Shown here one piece after another: positions 30,891 to 39,771 of a stretch of 47,752 nucleotides of DNA. The stretch comes from Streptomyces griseorubiginosus. GTDB taxonomy: Bacteria; Actinomycetota; Actinomycetes; Streptomycetales; Streptomycetaceae. The notes below the pieces were generated by a model. That model was not told the origin of the DNA. It saw only the letters and a list, made by a program, of their open reading frames with translations, and made no database searches. The stretch's first letter is position 1, and the number at the start of each line of letters is the position of its first letter. The stretch spans positions 1-47,752 of the forward strand of contig NZ_WVUG01000030.1 in assembly GCF_017614965.1 (NCBI RefSeq), in the 5' to 3' direction. A program made the translations under genes and the position numbers.

Positions 30891-32531
30891 TCAGCCGCCC
30901 AGGGCGGTCATGACGACGTCCTTCGCCTCCTCCTGCACCTGGCGCAGGTGGTCGGGACCGTGGAAGGACTCGGCGTAGATCTTGTACACGTCCTCGGTGC
31001 CCGAGGGGCGGGCCGCGAACCAGGCGTTCTCGGTGCTGACCTTGATACCGCCGATCGCGGCGCCGTTGCCCGGTGCCTCGGTGAGCACCCCGGTGACCGG
31101 CTCGCCGGCCAGGGTGTCGGCGGTGACCTGGGCCGGTGAGAGCTTGGCCAGCAGCGCCTTCTCCTCGCGGGTCGCGGGGGCGTCGATGCGGGCGTAGGCG
31201 GGGGCGCCGAAGCGCTCGGTCAGGGCCGCGTAGTGCTCGGAGGGCGTCCTGCCGGTGACGGCGGTGATCTCCGAGGCGAGCAGCGCCAGGATGATGCCGT
31301 CCTTGTCGGTGGTCCACACCGAGCCGTCCCGGCGCAGGAAGGAGGCGCCCGCCGACTCTTCTCCGCCGAAGCCGATCGAGCCGTCGACGAGCCCGTCCAC
31401 GAACCACTTGAACCCGACCGGCACCTCGACCAGCCGGCGCCCGAGGTCCGCGGCAACTCGGTCGATCATGGTCGACGACACCAGGGTCTTGCCGATACCG
31501 GTGTCGGCGGGCCACTGGTCGCGGTGGCCGTAGAGGTAGGCGATGGCCGCGGCCAGGTAGTGGTTGGGGTTCATCAATCCGGCGTCCGGGGTGACGATGC
31601 CGTGCCGGTCGGAGTCGGCGTCATTGCCCGTGGCGATGGTGAACCGGTCCCGCTGTTCGATCAGCGAGGCCATCGCGTACGGCGAGGAGCAGTCCATCCG
31701 GATCTTGCCGTCCCAGTCCAGCGTCATGAACCGCCAGGTGGGATCGGTGAGCGGGTTGACCACGGTCAGGTCGAGCCGGTGCTGCTCGGCGATCCGGCCC
31801 CAGTAGGCCACCGAGGCCCCGCCCAGCGGGTCGGCGCCGATACGGACGCCGGCCGAGCGGATGGCGTCGAGGTCCAGCACATGGGGCAGGTCGGCGACGT
31901 ACGCGCCGAGGTAGTCGTGGCGGCGGGTGGTCTCGGCGGCGAGCGCCCGCGCGTAGGTGACGCGCTGTACGTCCTTCAGACCTCCGGCGATGATCTCGTT
32001 GGCCCGGTCCTGGATCCAGGACGTGGCCTCGGAGCCGGCCGGCCCTCCGCTCGGCGGGTTGTACTTGAAGCCTCCGTCGGCGGGCGGGTTGTGGGAGGGG
32101 GTGACCACGACGCCGTCGGCGAGGCCGGAGGCGCGGCCGCGGTTGTGGGTGAGGATGGCGTGCGAGACCGCCGGGGTGGGCGTGTAGCCGTCGGCGCTGT
32201 CGATGAGCACCGTCACGCCGTTGGCCGCGAACACCTCGAGCGCGGTGACCTGCGCCGGCTCGGACAGGGCATGGCTGTCCGCCCCGAGGAAGAGGGGTCC
32301 GTCGGTGCCCTGCCGGGCCCGGTACTCGCAGATCGCCTGGCTGGTGGCGGCGATGTGGTCGTCGTTGAACGCGGTCGCCAGGGACGACCCGCGGTGCCCC
32401 GAGGTACCGAACGCCACCCGCTGCCCGGGGTCCGCGGGGTCCGGGTGCAGCGCGTAGTACGCGGTGACCAGCCGGGCGACGTCGACGAGGTCCTCGGGGC
32501 CCGCCTGCTGACCCGCTCGCTCGTGCTGCAT
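30891..32531 (-). CDS. pgm: Phosphoglucomutase (alpha-D-glucose phosphate-specific)
   Basis: GGAGGAG precedes the ATG at 32531 (546 residues, the usual length). The active-site phosphoserine loop is TPSHNPP with Ser146, the magnesium loop is DADSD (304-308), [10 protein letters not shown] lies near the N-terminus, and the sugar-binding [12 protein letters not shown] loop and a C-terminal phosphate-binding RPSGTED are present. It interconverts glucose 1-phosphate and glucose 6-phosphate in the cytoplasm, linking glycogen, trehalose and cell-wall precursor synthesis to glycolysis. It is transcribed alone between two terminator-like hairpins. Confidence 0.97.
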   Translation of the reverse strand: MQHERAGQQAGPEDLVDVARLVTAYYALHPDPADPGQRVAFGTSGHRGSSLATAFNDDHIAATSQAICEYRARQGTDGPLFLGADSHALSEPAQVTALEVFAANGVTVLIDSADGYTPTPAVSHAILTHNRGRASGLADGVVVTPSHNPPADGGFKYNPPSGGPAGSEATSWIQDRANEIIAGGLKDVQRVTYARALAAETTRRHDYLGAYVADLPHVLDLDAIRSAGVRIGADPLGGASVAYWGRIAEQHRLDLTVVNPLTDPTWRFMTLDWDGKIRMDCSSPYAMASLIEQRDRFTIATGNDADSDRHGIVTPDAGLMNPNHYLAAAIAYLYGHRDQWPADTGIGKTLVSSTMIDRVAADLGRRLVEVPVGFKWFVDGLVDGSIGFGGEESAGASFLRRDGSVWTTDKDGIILALLASEITAVTGRTPSEHYAALTERFGAPAYARIDAPATREEKALLAKLSPAQVTADTLAGEPVTGVLTEAPGNGAAIGGIKVSTENAWFAARPSGTEDVYKIYAESFHGPDHLRQVQEEAKDVVMTALGG

Positions 32532-32566
32532 GTGCCCGCTCCTCCACATCGGTTGACCAAAACGCC

Positions 32567-32602
32567 TGCCGCCCCCCATCTTCCCTCGTCAAGGGGGCGG
32601 CA
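32567..32602 (-). terminator. Rho-independent terminator after the beta-lactamase-like gene
   Basis: TGCCGCCCCC (32567-32576) and GGGGGCGGCA (32593-32602) pair perfectly over ten bases. On the minus strand the stem is followed by GGCGTTTTGG, a short T-run. It separates the hydrolase transcript from pgm. Confidence 0.75.
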
Positions 32603-32614
32603 AGCGAGAGCGGG

Positions 32615-33799
32615 TCAGTGTCCGGGCCGGCCCAGCAGCGCGCACACGAAGTCCTCCTGGACGGCGCGCAGGCGTTGCAGCAGCTGCGGGTTGGTGGAGT
32701 CGGTGATCTGGGAGGTGACGGAGAAGGTCAGCGACCGGCGGCCGTCGGGGGTGGCGGCGGCCAGCTGGGTGTAGCCGGCGGTGTTGCCGGTGTGCCCCAG
32801 CACGACACCGCACCGGGTCTCGTAGCGGAACAGCGCCAGCCCGGCGGAGTTGCGGCCGGGACCCGCGGGCTCGGACGCCGCCCCGGGGATCCAGCGACGT
32901 TGCTGGCGTACGACGTCCGGGCCGAAGAGGGCGCCGCCCACGTAGCCGCGGATGAAGCGGGTCAGGTCGGCGGGCGTGGAGACGATGCCTCCCGAGGCCC
33001 ATGAGGCGGAGGCGCTGAAGAGTTCGCTGACGTCCTCCGGGGGCGCGGGCGGGGCGAAGGCGTAGCCGTGCAGATAGGGCCGGGGCATGCGGTAGCCCTG
33101 GGGCAGGCTGGTGTCGCGCAGGTGCAGCGGCCGGTAGACCAGCTCGCGCAGCAGTTGCTCGTACGGCGTCCCGGTGACCGCCTCCGCCATCAGGGCGACG
33201 GCGATGTTGTCGGAGTTGGAGTAGTGGTACCGGCTGCCCGGGCGGAACAGGAGGGGCTCGTCGGCCACGAAGTCGAGCAGGTGGTGGGGATCGAAGATGT
33301 GGTGCGGGTCGGCCGTGATGATCTGCCGGAACTCCGGGTCGTCGGAGTAGTCGGGCAACCCACTGGTGTGGTTCAGGAGTTGACGCAGGGTCACCTGGTA
33401 CCAGGCTCTGGGAAGCCGGGGCAGTCTGCGGCCGATGGTGTCGTCCAGGCGGAGCGCGTGACGGTCGACGAGGCTGAGGGCGACCGCGCCGCTGAACGCC
33501 TTCGCCACGCTGGCGATGCGCATGTGGTCGTTGATCTGCGGCTTGCGGCCGGTGGCGAGGTCGGCGACGCCGGCCGTGACGACACGCCGGTGACCGTCCT
33601 GCTGCAGGACCGCGATGGCACCGGGCGGGCCGCCCGGGGTGTGCACCAGGGCCTCCAGCTGCCGGCGCAGGTCGGTGTCGCGTGGGCCGGGGGTGGCGGC
33701 GGTGCTCGCGGTGGCCGGGGTCAGTGCGGCCAGGCAGAGCGCGGCGACACAGGCCGCACGCAGTCGGAGTCGGCGGGTGCGGGGCTGGGATGAAGGCAT
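32615..33799 (-). CDS. Secreted serine beta-lactamase-fold hydrolase (D-Ala-D-Ala carboxypeptidase/class C-like)
   Basis: The ATG at 33799 follows GGAG (394 residues). The signal peptide is RAACVAALCLAALTPATASTA after an Arg-rich start. The three catalytic motifs are SVAK (Ser97, Lys100), YSN (193-195) and HTG (336-338). This is the arrangement in streptococcal-type D-alanyl-D-alanine carboxypeptidase/R61-like and class C beta-lactamase relatives. The R61-type DD-peptidase was itself found in Streptomyces. The likely substrate is the peptidoglycan stem peptide or another D-amino-acid peptide or ester outside the cell. It could also have weak beta-lactamase activity. It is monocistronic. Confidence 0.92.
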   Translation of the reverse strand: MPSSQPRTRRLRLRAACVAALCLAALTPATASTAATPGPRDTDLRRQLEALVHTPGGPPGAIAVLQQDGHRRVVTAGVADLATGRKPQINDHMRIASVAKAFSGAVALSLVDRHALRLDDTIGRRLPRLPRAWYQVTLRQLLNHTSGLPDYSDDPEFRQIITADPHHIFDPHHLLDFVADEPLLFRPGSRYHYSNSDNIAVALMAEAVTGTPYEQLLRELVYRPLHLRDTSLPQGYRMPRPYLHGYAFAPPAPPEDVSELFSASASWASGGIVSTPADLTRFIRGYVGGALFGPDVVRQQRRWIPGAASEPAGPGRNSAGLALFRYETRCGVVLGHTGNTAGYTQLAAATPDGRRSLTFSVTSQITDSTNPQLLQRLRAVQEDFVCALLGRPGH

Positions 33800-33893
33800 G
33801 GGGGGCTCCGGAGTTCGGTCGACAGGCCCACCTTTGCCCCCTTTTCTCCCGACGGCGACTCGAGCGCGCCGGGCTGCTGCATACGGCGCAACG

Positions 33894-33928
33894 CGGCGGC
33901 CGGGCGAGGTCCCTCCGCCGGGCCGCCG
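33894..33928. terminator. GC-rich hairpin in the 271-base gap
   Basis: CGGCGGC (33894-33900) and GCCGCCG (33922-33928) form the outer stem, with GGCG/CGCC inside. It lies about 145 bases past the flavodoxin-fold gene's stop on the minus strand and could end that transcript. The rest of the gap (33800-34070) has no convincing gene; a short frame ending LYGELAVRTLVGADAS near 33935 has coding-like composition but no start or family. Confidence 0.45.
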
Positions 33929-34070
33929 TGGCCGTCAGGACGCGTCGGCGCCAACGAGGGTGCGCACCGCCAACTCGCCGTACAACTCGGTCTCCTGGCG
34001 TCCGCCCAGGAGCGAGCGTCCCCGGGCAGGCCGTCTCGAACGCGGCGCACAGGAAACGAGAAGGAGGTGA

Positions 34071-34523
34071 TCAGCCCAGTAGTCCGGCGGCGAGCGCCGC
34101 GCCCAGTTCCCAGCACGCCTCGACGTCCGCCGTGCGGGGCTCGCCGGTGACCGTGACGGGCCGCGCGGTACGGCGCCAGCCGAGTCCGGTGGTGATGGCG
34201 TCGATACCGCGCACCGCGCCGGTGACGTCGCTGCCGCCGTGCACGTAGTAGCTGAAGGGGCGGCCCTGGGTGGCGTCCAGACACGGGTAGTAGATCTGGT
34301 CGAAGAAGTGCTTGAGGGCCCCCGACATGTACCCGATGTTGGCCGGGGTGCCCAGCAGATACGCGTCGGCCGCGAGCACGTCGGACGCCGAGGCCGACAG
34401 TGCCGGGCGGCGGACCACCTCGACACCCTCGATCTCCGGCGCGGTGGCACCGGAGACGACGGCTTCCAGCAGCGTCTGGCAGTTGGGCGACGGCGTGTGA
34501 TGCACGATCAGCAAGGTGGGCAC
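34071..34523 (-). CDS. Flavodoxin-fold / NADPH-dependent FMN reductase-like protein
   Basis: The GTG at 34523 gives 150 residues (VPTLLIVHHTPS). That first strand and loop (VHHTPSPNCQTLLEAV) is the FMN phosphate-binding site of flavodoxin-like proteins. DAYLLGTPANIGYMSGALKHFFDQIYYP (LLGTPANIGYMSGALKHFFD) is the WrbA/FMN-reductase-type second loop. The product is cytosolic. It probably uses FMN to carry electrons or reduce a quinone or similar acceptor. There is no partner gene. A 12-base match to the 3' end of 16S rRNA begins within its stop codon. Confidence 0.85.
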   Translation of the reverse strand: MPTLLIVHHTPSPNCQTLLEAVVSGATAPEIEGVEVVRRPALSASASDVLAADAYLLGTPANIGYMSGALKHFFDQIYYPCLDATQGRPFSYYVHGGSDVTGAVRGIDAITTGLGWRRTARPVTVTGEPRTADVEACWELGAALAAGLLG

Positions 34524-34572
34524 ACCCGCACCCTGCCGTCGCCCGCCCGCCTCGCGCAAGGCGACGCCGCGC

Positions 34573-34615
34573 CGGGGCGGGACGCACGGAGCCGATGGCC
34601 GGTCCGTGCGCCCCG
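34573..34615 (-). terminator. Terminator-like hairpin after DUF1996 gene
   Basis: CGCACGGA (34583-34590) pairs with TCCGTGCG (34603-34610), extended outward by CGGGG (34573-34577) and CCCCG (34611-34615) across a one-sided bulge. It lies six bases past the stop of the surface-protein gene. Confidence 0.6.
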
Positions 34616-34620
34616 CGAGG

Positions 34621-36792
34621 TCAGCGCAGGAAGCTGCGCTTGGAGCGGGCCAGCAGGATCAGGCCGCCGATCAGCAGCACGGTGCCGGCCGCGGCGGGCC
34701 ACAGCGATGTGCCGGTCGCGGCGAGGTTGCCACCCTGGACGGCCTGGGGCTCGGTCTGGTTCGCGGCGATCGGGGCGTTGCCGCCGTTGGCCTGGGACTG
34801 GGCGGAGCCGTCACCGGCGCTGCCGCCGCCGTTGCCACCGCTGTCGGCCGGGGCGGCCGCCGCGCTGCGGGAGGGCGAGGGCTTCGCGTAGACCTTGGGC
34901 TCCGACGTGCTGGAGATGGTCGGCTGATCGTCGCTGGCCGGCTGGGTCTGCGGTGCTGTGGTCGCGGGCTGCGTCTGCTGCTCACCCGATCCGGCGCCGG
35001 AGTTGCCGTTGTCGCCGGAGCCCGAACCCTGGTTGCCGTTGTTACCAGAGCCGGAGCCCTGGTCGCCGTTGTTCCCGGAACCGGAACCGCCGCCCTGGTC
35101 GCCCTTGCCGCCGGAGCCGCCCTGGTCGCCCTTGTCGCCGCCGTTGCCCTGGTCGCCCCCGGCGGGCGGGGTGGTGACGGTCTGCGTCGGCTCGGCTGTC
35201 GGGTCCTGGCTCTGCTGCCCGCCGGGCTGGTCCGTCGGCTGCTCGCTCGGCTGCTGGGTCGCTCCCCCGTCGCCGCCCGGGTCCTCACCGGTGCCGGTGC
35301 CGCACTGGCGGCCGCCGTTGATGCAGGACACCATCTCCTTCATCAGGTTCTCGTCGAAGACGTTGATGAAGTCGCCGTGGTCCGTGACCGGCTTGTGCAG
35401 CTGCTCCGGGAAGGAGTCCACCGCGAACAGCGGTGTCGTACGGCCGCCGTCCTGGAGGCTCGGCGCCTTGACGTCGTACACGATCCGCTGCACCAGCTGG
35501 GGTATCGCCTTGAACCCGTTCGCGCAGTTGCCGGAGGCGTCGGCGAAGGCCACGTGGGTGCGGTGGTTGGCGCTGTCGATGTTGCGGCCGTCCCAGCAGC
35601 TCTGGAAGCGGAAGGTGCGCACCACGTCGCTGCCCTGCGGGCACAGCGGGTACTTGTCCTTGAGCTGCCGGTCCTCGAACCCGGTGCAGCTCCAGGAGGC
35701 GTTGGCGTTGGCCGGACCGTTGACGAAGGCCTTCGCGTCACCGGTGATGATGCGCAGCAGCCGGGGCATTTCCGTCACCTGACTGCGCGGGCTGCCGATG
35801 AACGTCATCGTGACCTGCTTGGGCGTGACGATCTGGCCGGCGTTGCCCTCGATGCCGCCACCGGGCGAGCCCGCGTCCTTCTCCTGCGTGCCGTTCTGCA
35901 GACGCAGCACCGGCCAGTAGTACGTGGACTTGTCGCCCTGGTTCTCGCAGCTGGTGTCGGCCTTCGCGAGGTCGTCGTCACTGGCGAAGGCGTTGTTGGA
36001 CTGGTTGCCGATGTAGTCGTGGAAGTGGTGGGCGCCGTTGGTGACACCCGGGGCGACGATCACGTTGTCCGAGTTGCGCAGCCCATTGGCATTGACGCCG
36101 CAGCTCGTGGTGAAGGTGCCCTTGGAGACGAAGGAGTTCAGATCCGGCGCCGGGGCGTTGGGCTGGACGGTGTTGATGTCCTGGTAGTCAGCGGCGACCG
36201 GCCCGTTGCCGGCCTGACCTCCGTTACCCGACTGCTGGTTGCCCTGGCCCTGCCCTTGACCCTGGTCCTGTCCCTGGTTCTGGCCGTTCTGCGGGCTGCT
36301 GCTCGCGTCCTGCCCGCCGTTCTGCTGGTTCCAGGTGCGCAGGGAGCAGCCGGCGAGGTCGTCGAGACCCGAGGGGCGGTCACCGGCGTTGTCGATGGCG
36401 TCGGTGATCCGCCCGATGGTCTCGGTCCGCTTCTCCTTCAGCGGGTTCATCACGGTGCCGTCGGTGAACCCGCTGTCCTGCCGCTGTTCGGGGGTCGCCG
36501 CCTGCAGCCGCTGGTAGGCCTCCGCGATCTGCTGGTCCAGCTGGGCGAGTTGCTGGTCGACGTCCGGCCGTGCCTGGTCGGGGACCTGCGTCAGCTTGCT
36601 GCCGACGTCCGGACAGTAGATCGTGCCGGACATGGCGCTGCGGGTGGTGTTCTGTGCCCCGTCCGAACCGCCCTCGGTGGCGGAGGCGTAGACGTTGGCC
36701 GCGACGAGCCCGCCGCCGCCCAGGATCAGCGCGAAGGCCGCGAAGGTGGCGCGGCGTGGGCCTGTCGGGCGTCTGCGAGTGCTGCGTCCCAC
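34621..36792 (-). CDS. DUF1996 cell-surface protein with LAxTG sortase signal
   Basis: The GTG at 36792 follows TAGGAG and gives 723 residues. A signal-anchor-like helix (ATFAAFALILGGGGLVAANVY) follows an Arg-rich start. Residues about 45-160 are helical and Gln/Asp-rich. A Gln/Gly/Asn stretch then leads to a DUF1996 domain (about 200-480) with TSCGVNANGLRNSDNVI, GAHHFHDYIGN, HFHDYIG-type His residues and HRTHVAFAD. The DUF has been found in fungi and actinobacteria with no assigned activity. About 200 residues of low-complexity Gly/Asn/Gln/Asp repeats follow. The C-terminus is LAATG (690-694), a hydrophobic helix and a basic tail, the sorting signal of class E sortases. So it should be linked to the wall. 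No sortase gene is in the window. Confidence 0.88.
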   Translation of the reverse strand: MGRSTRRRPTGPRRATFAAFALILGGGGLVAANVYASATEGGSDGAQNTTRSAMSGTIYCPDVGSKLTQVPDQARPDVDQQLAQLDQQIAEAYQRLQAATPEQRQDSGFTDGTVMNPLKEKRTETIGRITDAIDNAGDRPSGLDDLAGCSLRTWNQQNGGQDASSSPQNGQNQGQDQGQGQGQGNQQSGNGGQAGNGPVAADYQDINTVQPNAPAPDLNSFVSKGTFTTSCGVNANGLRNSDNVIVAPGVTNGAHHFHDYIGNQSNNAFASDDDLAKADTSCENQGDKSTYYWPVLRLQNGTQEKDAGSPGGGIEGNAGQIVTPKQVTMTFIGSPRSQVTEMPRLLRIITGDAKAFVNGPANANASWSCTGFEDRQLKDKYPLCPQGSDVVRTFRFQSCWDGRNIDSANHRTHVAFADASGNCANGFKAIPQLVQRIVYDVKAPSLQDGGRTTPLFAVDSFPEQLHKPVTDHGDFINVFDENLMKEMVSCINGGRQCGTGTGEDPGGDGGATQQPSEQPTDQPGGQQSQDPTAEPTQTVTTPPAGGDQGNGGDKGDQGGSGGKGDQGGGSGSGNNGDQGSGSGNNGNQGSGSGDNGNSGAGSGEQQTQPATTAPQTQPASDDQPTISSTSEPKVYAKPSPSRSAAAAPADSGGNGGGSAGDGSAQSQANGGNAPIAANQTEPQAVQGGNLAATGTSLWPAAAGTVLLIGGLILLARSKRSFLR

Positions 36793-36921
36793 GAGAGTTC
36801 TCCTACGTCATGGCGGTCGGGCATGGAAATCCCTCGCCCCATACGGACCGGGGGGCCCGTCCGTTCAATCGCCCCTCGAATTCATAGAAGATTCTCAGTG
36901 GAGATCTCACGCCCCTCTTGC

Positions 36922-37373
36922 TCAGGGCCGTTCCGGCGCCGTGACCTCGTCGGCCGTCAGAAGCCTGCCGTACACGCGGAAGTCGTCGACGGAGGCCTTC
37001 AGACACGGGTCGGCGTACCGGGATCTGCCCACGTGGACGGCCCGGCTGTGATTGCCGAAGCACCGCGGCCGACGGTGACCCGGGAGTTGCGTCCGGCCTC
37101 CGCCGCGTCGACGCAGAGCACGGCCGTGCCCCCGCCGTAGCTGACGCCCACGTGCGCCCAGCGGCCGGTCGTCAGCGGATGGGCGTCGACGCGCGGGGGT
37201 GAGGACCTGGCGGTGACACCGGTGCCGACGTCGAAGATCCAGGTCCAGTGGTCGAGTTGGCCGTCGCTGCCGTCAAACGCGACCGCGCACGGCACCCTTG
37301 TGCTCGGCTGCGACGGCGAGAGCGGCGTTGATCCCCCGGGCTCGGCGTTCACGGACGTGGAGCCGGCGAGCAC
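36922..37373 (-). pseudogene. Decayed LamG (laminin G-like) domain fragment
   Basis: Two frames on the minus strand together give the end of a LamG/concanavalin A-like domain. The first reads LDHWTWIFDVGTGVTA, then TTGRWAHVGVSYGGGTAVLCVDAAEAG (RWAHVGVSYGGGTAVLCVD). The second, in another frame after about 37050, reads ADPCLKASVDDFRVYGRLL and ends at a stop at 36922. A frameshift near 37040 separates them. The N-terminal half of the domain and any partner catalytic domain are missing. The 128 bases between the fragment and the DUF1996 start hold only its promoter region. No gene was seen in 37374-37471. Confidence 0.7.
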
Positions 37374-37471
37374 CCCGGCCGGACACGCGGCGGGGCGCGA
37401 CCGTGAGTCGGTGCGCCCCGCAAGGTCGTCGCCGCCGACAGCGGCGCCTCAGCTCCCGGATCCGGTGGGGG

Positions 37472-37765
37472 TCAGCCGAGGGGGTCGAGGAAGGTCAGTA
37501 CTGACGCGTCCTCCTCGATCAGCGGGGCAAGGGCGGTGTTGAACGAGGCGCCGTAGGGAGCCTTGAGGTGTGCCTGGAAGGCGTCCTCGTCCCGGTACAC
37601 CTCGAAGATCCAGAAGGCGCGCGGGTCGGATGCCTTGGTGTAGGCCTCGAAGGCGAGGTTGCCGTCCTCCTCGCGCACCTTCCGGGTGTAGTCCCGCAGC
37701 AGGCCGGCGACCTTGTCCTCAGCCCCCTCGCGGGCGGTGAACTCGGCGAACAGGGTCTTTTTCAC
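37472..37765 (-). CDS. Antibiotic biosynthesis monooxygenase (ABM/YgiN-like) protein
   Basis: A GTG at 37765 with AAGGA upstream gives 97 residues, the usual length. The ferredoxin-like ABM fold is shown by KKTLFAEFTAREGAEDKVAGLLRDY, then EDGNLAFEAYTKASDPRAFWIFEVYRDEDAFQAHLKAPYG (FWIFEVYRDEDAFQAHL), a hallmark of this family. Members include quinol monooxygenase YgiN and small oxidoreductases acting on quinones or polyketides without cofactor. It lies 80 bases past the sugar ABC operon's last stop on the same strand and might be read from it. Confidence 0.87.
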   Translation of the reverse strand: MKKTLFAEFTAREGAEDKVAGLLRDYTRKVREEDGNLAFEAYTKASDPRAFWIFEVYRDEDAFQAHLKAPYGASFNTALAPLIEEDASVLTFLDPLG

Positions 37766-37844
37766 GATGGCGTGTCCTTGCGTGGTGTGCGGTGCGGCTG
37801 TCCGACGCCGCGTCAGGTACGGGGCGGACATCCGGCCGAAGCTG

Positions 37845-38627
37845 TCAACCGGCTTCAGGGACGAGCTTCTTGGCCCCGGTCATGATGGCGACCGCGTCCT
37901 CCATGGAGTGGGACTGCGGGGTGATGACGCCGGCGCAGCCGCCGAGACGCTGGATGTGGATACGGTCGGCGACGTCGAAGACGTTCGGCATGTTGTGGCT
38001 GATGAGGATGACGCCGAGGCCCTGGTCGCGCAGGTCGCGGACGAGCTTGAGGACCTGGCCGGTCTCCCGGACGCCGAGGGCGGCGGTGGGTTCGTCGAGG
38101 ATGACGACCCGGCCGCCGAAGGCGCCCGCGCGGGCGACGGCCACCGACTGGCGCTGGCCTCCGGAGAGGGTCTCCACCGCCTGGTTGATGTTCTGCAGGG
38201 TGCTGATACCGAGTCGTTTGATGTGCTCGGACGCCTGCTTCTTCATCTCGCCGGTGTCGAGCATGCGGAACACCGAGCCGAGCACGCCCTTGCGGCGGAT
38301 CTCGCGGGCGAGGAACAGGTTGCTGGCGATGTCCAGTGCCGGGGCGACGGCGAGGGTCTGGTAGACGGTCTCGATGCCGGCGTCGCGGGCGTCCTGAGGC
38401 CGCTTGAAGACGACCTCCTTGCCGTCGACGAGGATGCTCCCCTGGTCGGGAACAAGGGCTCCGGACAGGCATTTGATCAGGGTGGACTTGCCGGCGCCGT
38501 TGTCGCCGATGACGGCGAGGACCTCGCCGGGGTAGAGGGTGAGGTCGACGTCGTTGAGACCGACGACCCTGCCGAAGACCTTGACCAGGCCCTTGGCCTC
38601 GAGGACGGGGGCGGTGGGGGTTGTCAC
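37845..38627 (-). CDS. Sugar ABC transporter ATP-binding protein (FrcA-like)
   Basis: The GTG at 38627 overlaps the permease stop by four bases (260 residues). Walker A is GDNGAGKS (41-48), the signature is LSGGQRQ (154-160) and Walker B runs into DEP (178-180). It is a single ATPase domain, unlike the double-domain RbsA/XylG, and so resembles the FrcA type of fructose importers. It works with the permease and binding protein of the same operon. Confidence 0.92.
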   Translation of the reverse strand: MTTPTAPVLEAKGLVKVFGRVVGLNDVDLTLYPGEVLAVIGDNGAGKSTLIKCLSGALVPDQGSILVDGKEVVFKRPQDARDAGIETVYQTLAVAPALDIASNLFLAREIRRKGVLGSVFRMLDTGEMKKQASEHIKRLGISTLQNINQAVETLSGGQRQSVAVARAGAFGGRVVILDEPTAALGVRETGQVLKLVRDLRDQGLGVILISHNMPNVFDVADRIHIQRLGGCAGVITPQSHSMEDAVAIMTGAKKLVPEAG

Positions 38628-39658
38628 GACTTCACGCTCCGGATCCACTGGTCGACGGAGACGGCCGCGATCACCAGGATGCCGACCGCGAGCACTTGGT
38701 AGTTGGGGTCGATGCCGGCCAGTGCGAGGCCGTTGACGAAGACCTGGACGATGAGCGCGCCGATCAGTGAGCCGACCACCACGCCGCGTCCGCCGAAGAG
38801 GCTGGTTCCGCCGATGACGACGGCGGTGATGGACTGCAGATTGGCGTTGAGGCCGCTGTTGGGGTCGCCGCCGCCGACCCGGCCGACGAGGATCCAGGCA
38901 CCGACGGCGATGGCGAAGCCGCCGACCACGTAGGCGCTCAGCAGGACCCGGTTGACGGAGATGCCCGCCAGTCGGGCGGCCTCGATGTCGTCTCCCACGG
39001 CGTACAGGTGCCGGCCCCAGGCGGTGTAGCGCAAGGCATAGCCGATCACCACGTACAGGGCGATCATGAGCAGGACGCCGTAGGTCAGGTTCAGCTGGCC
39101 GATGGAGATCGTCTCGCCGCTCCACATCAGGATGTTCCCCGGCTGCAGGGAGACGGTCTGCCCCTTGGCGTAGATGAGCGTGATCGCCGTGAAGACGCTC
39201 AGCGTGCCGAGGGTGACGATGAACGGTGGCAGCTTGATCTTGGTGACGAGCAGTCCGTTGACGGCCTGGGCGGCGATGGCGACGACCGCCCCGGCGAGCA
39301 GGGCCGTCACACCCGGCCAGTGGTTGTCGGCGACGAGCTTCGACATCAGCAGCGAGGCGAGCACCATGACCGCGCCGATGGACAGGTCGATGCCGGCGGT
39401 GAGGATGATGACGGTCTGGCCGACGGCGAGCGAGCCGATGACAGCGACCTGCTGGGCTACCAGCGACAGGTTCTGCAGGGCGTAGAAGCGGTCGTTGACC
39501 AGGGAGAACACGATCGCGGCGAGTACCAGGACGATCGCCGGGCTGAGGGCCGGCTGGCGGTGCAGCACGGAGTGGATGCGCTGGGCCGGGGTGGCGGGCC
39601 GGTTGAGGAACTCCTCCGCCGGTGCCGGTGTGGCTTGACTGTCCACGTGGGTGGTCAC
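38624..39658 (-). CDS. Sugar ABC transporter permease (RbsC/FrcC-like)
   Basis: The GTG at 39658 follows AAGGA and gives 344 residues; the ATG further up is less likely. Eight to ten helices are visible. The BPD_transp_2 pattern is present, with VAVIGSLAVGQTVIILTAGIDLSIGA (QTVIILTAGIDLSIGA), LPPFIVTLGTLSVF and TAVVIGGTSLFGGRG. These are typical for ribose/fructose/xylose permeases. It overlaps the ATPase gene at its end, confirming operon structure. Confidence 0.93.
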   Translation of the reverse strand: MTTHVDSQATPAPAEEFLNRPATPAQRIHSVLHRQPALSPAIVLVLAAIVFSLVNDRFYALQNLSLVAQQVAVIGSLAVGQTVIILTAGIDLSIGAVMVLASLLMSKLVADNHWPGVTALLAGAVVAIAAQAVNGLLVTKIKLPPFIVTLGTLSVFTAITLIYAKGQTVSLQPGNILMWSGETISIGQLNLTYGVLLMIALYVVIGYALRYTAWGRHLYAVGDDIEAARLAGISVNRVLLSAYVVGGFAIAVGAWILVGRVGGGDPNSGLNANLQSITAVVIGGTSLFGGRGVVVGSLIGALIVQVFVNGLALAGIDPNYQVLAVGILVIAAVSVDQWIRSVKS

Positions 39659-39771
39659 AGGGGGTCCTTCCGGATTGTCCTCGTGCGGGCCTTCATTCGG
39701 GCGCCGGGGCCCGTGACGTGCGGGTGCGCCGCCGGGGGTCGGGAGCCGGCGGCGCACCGGCTCGGAGGGGA

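Noticed and set aside
31233..32774. 513-codon plus-strand open frame
   Set aside because: It lies fully opposite pgm, whose catalytic motifs are all intact on the minus strand.
33935..34000. Short minus-strand frame ending LYGELAVRTLVGADAS as a gene remnant
   Set aside because: It has coding-like composition but no start, no recognisable family and is too short to call.
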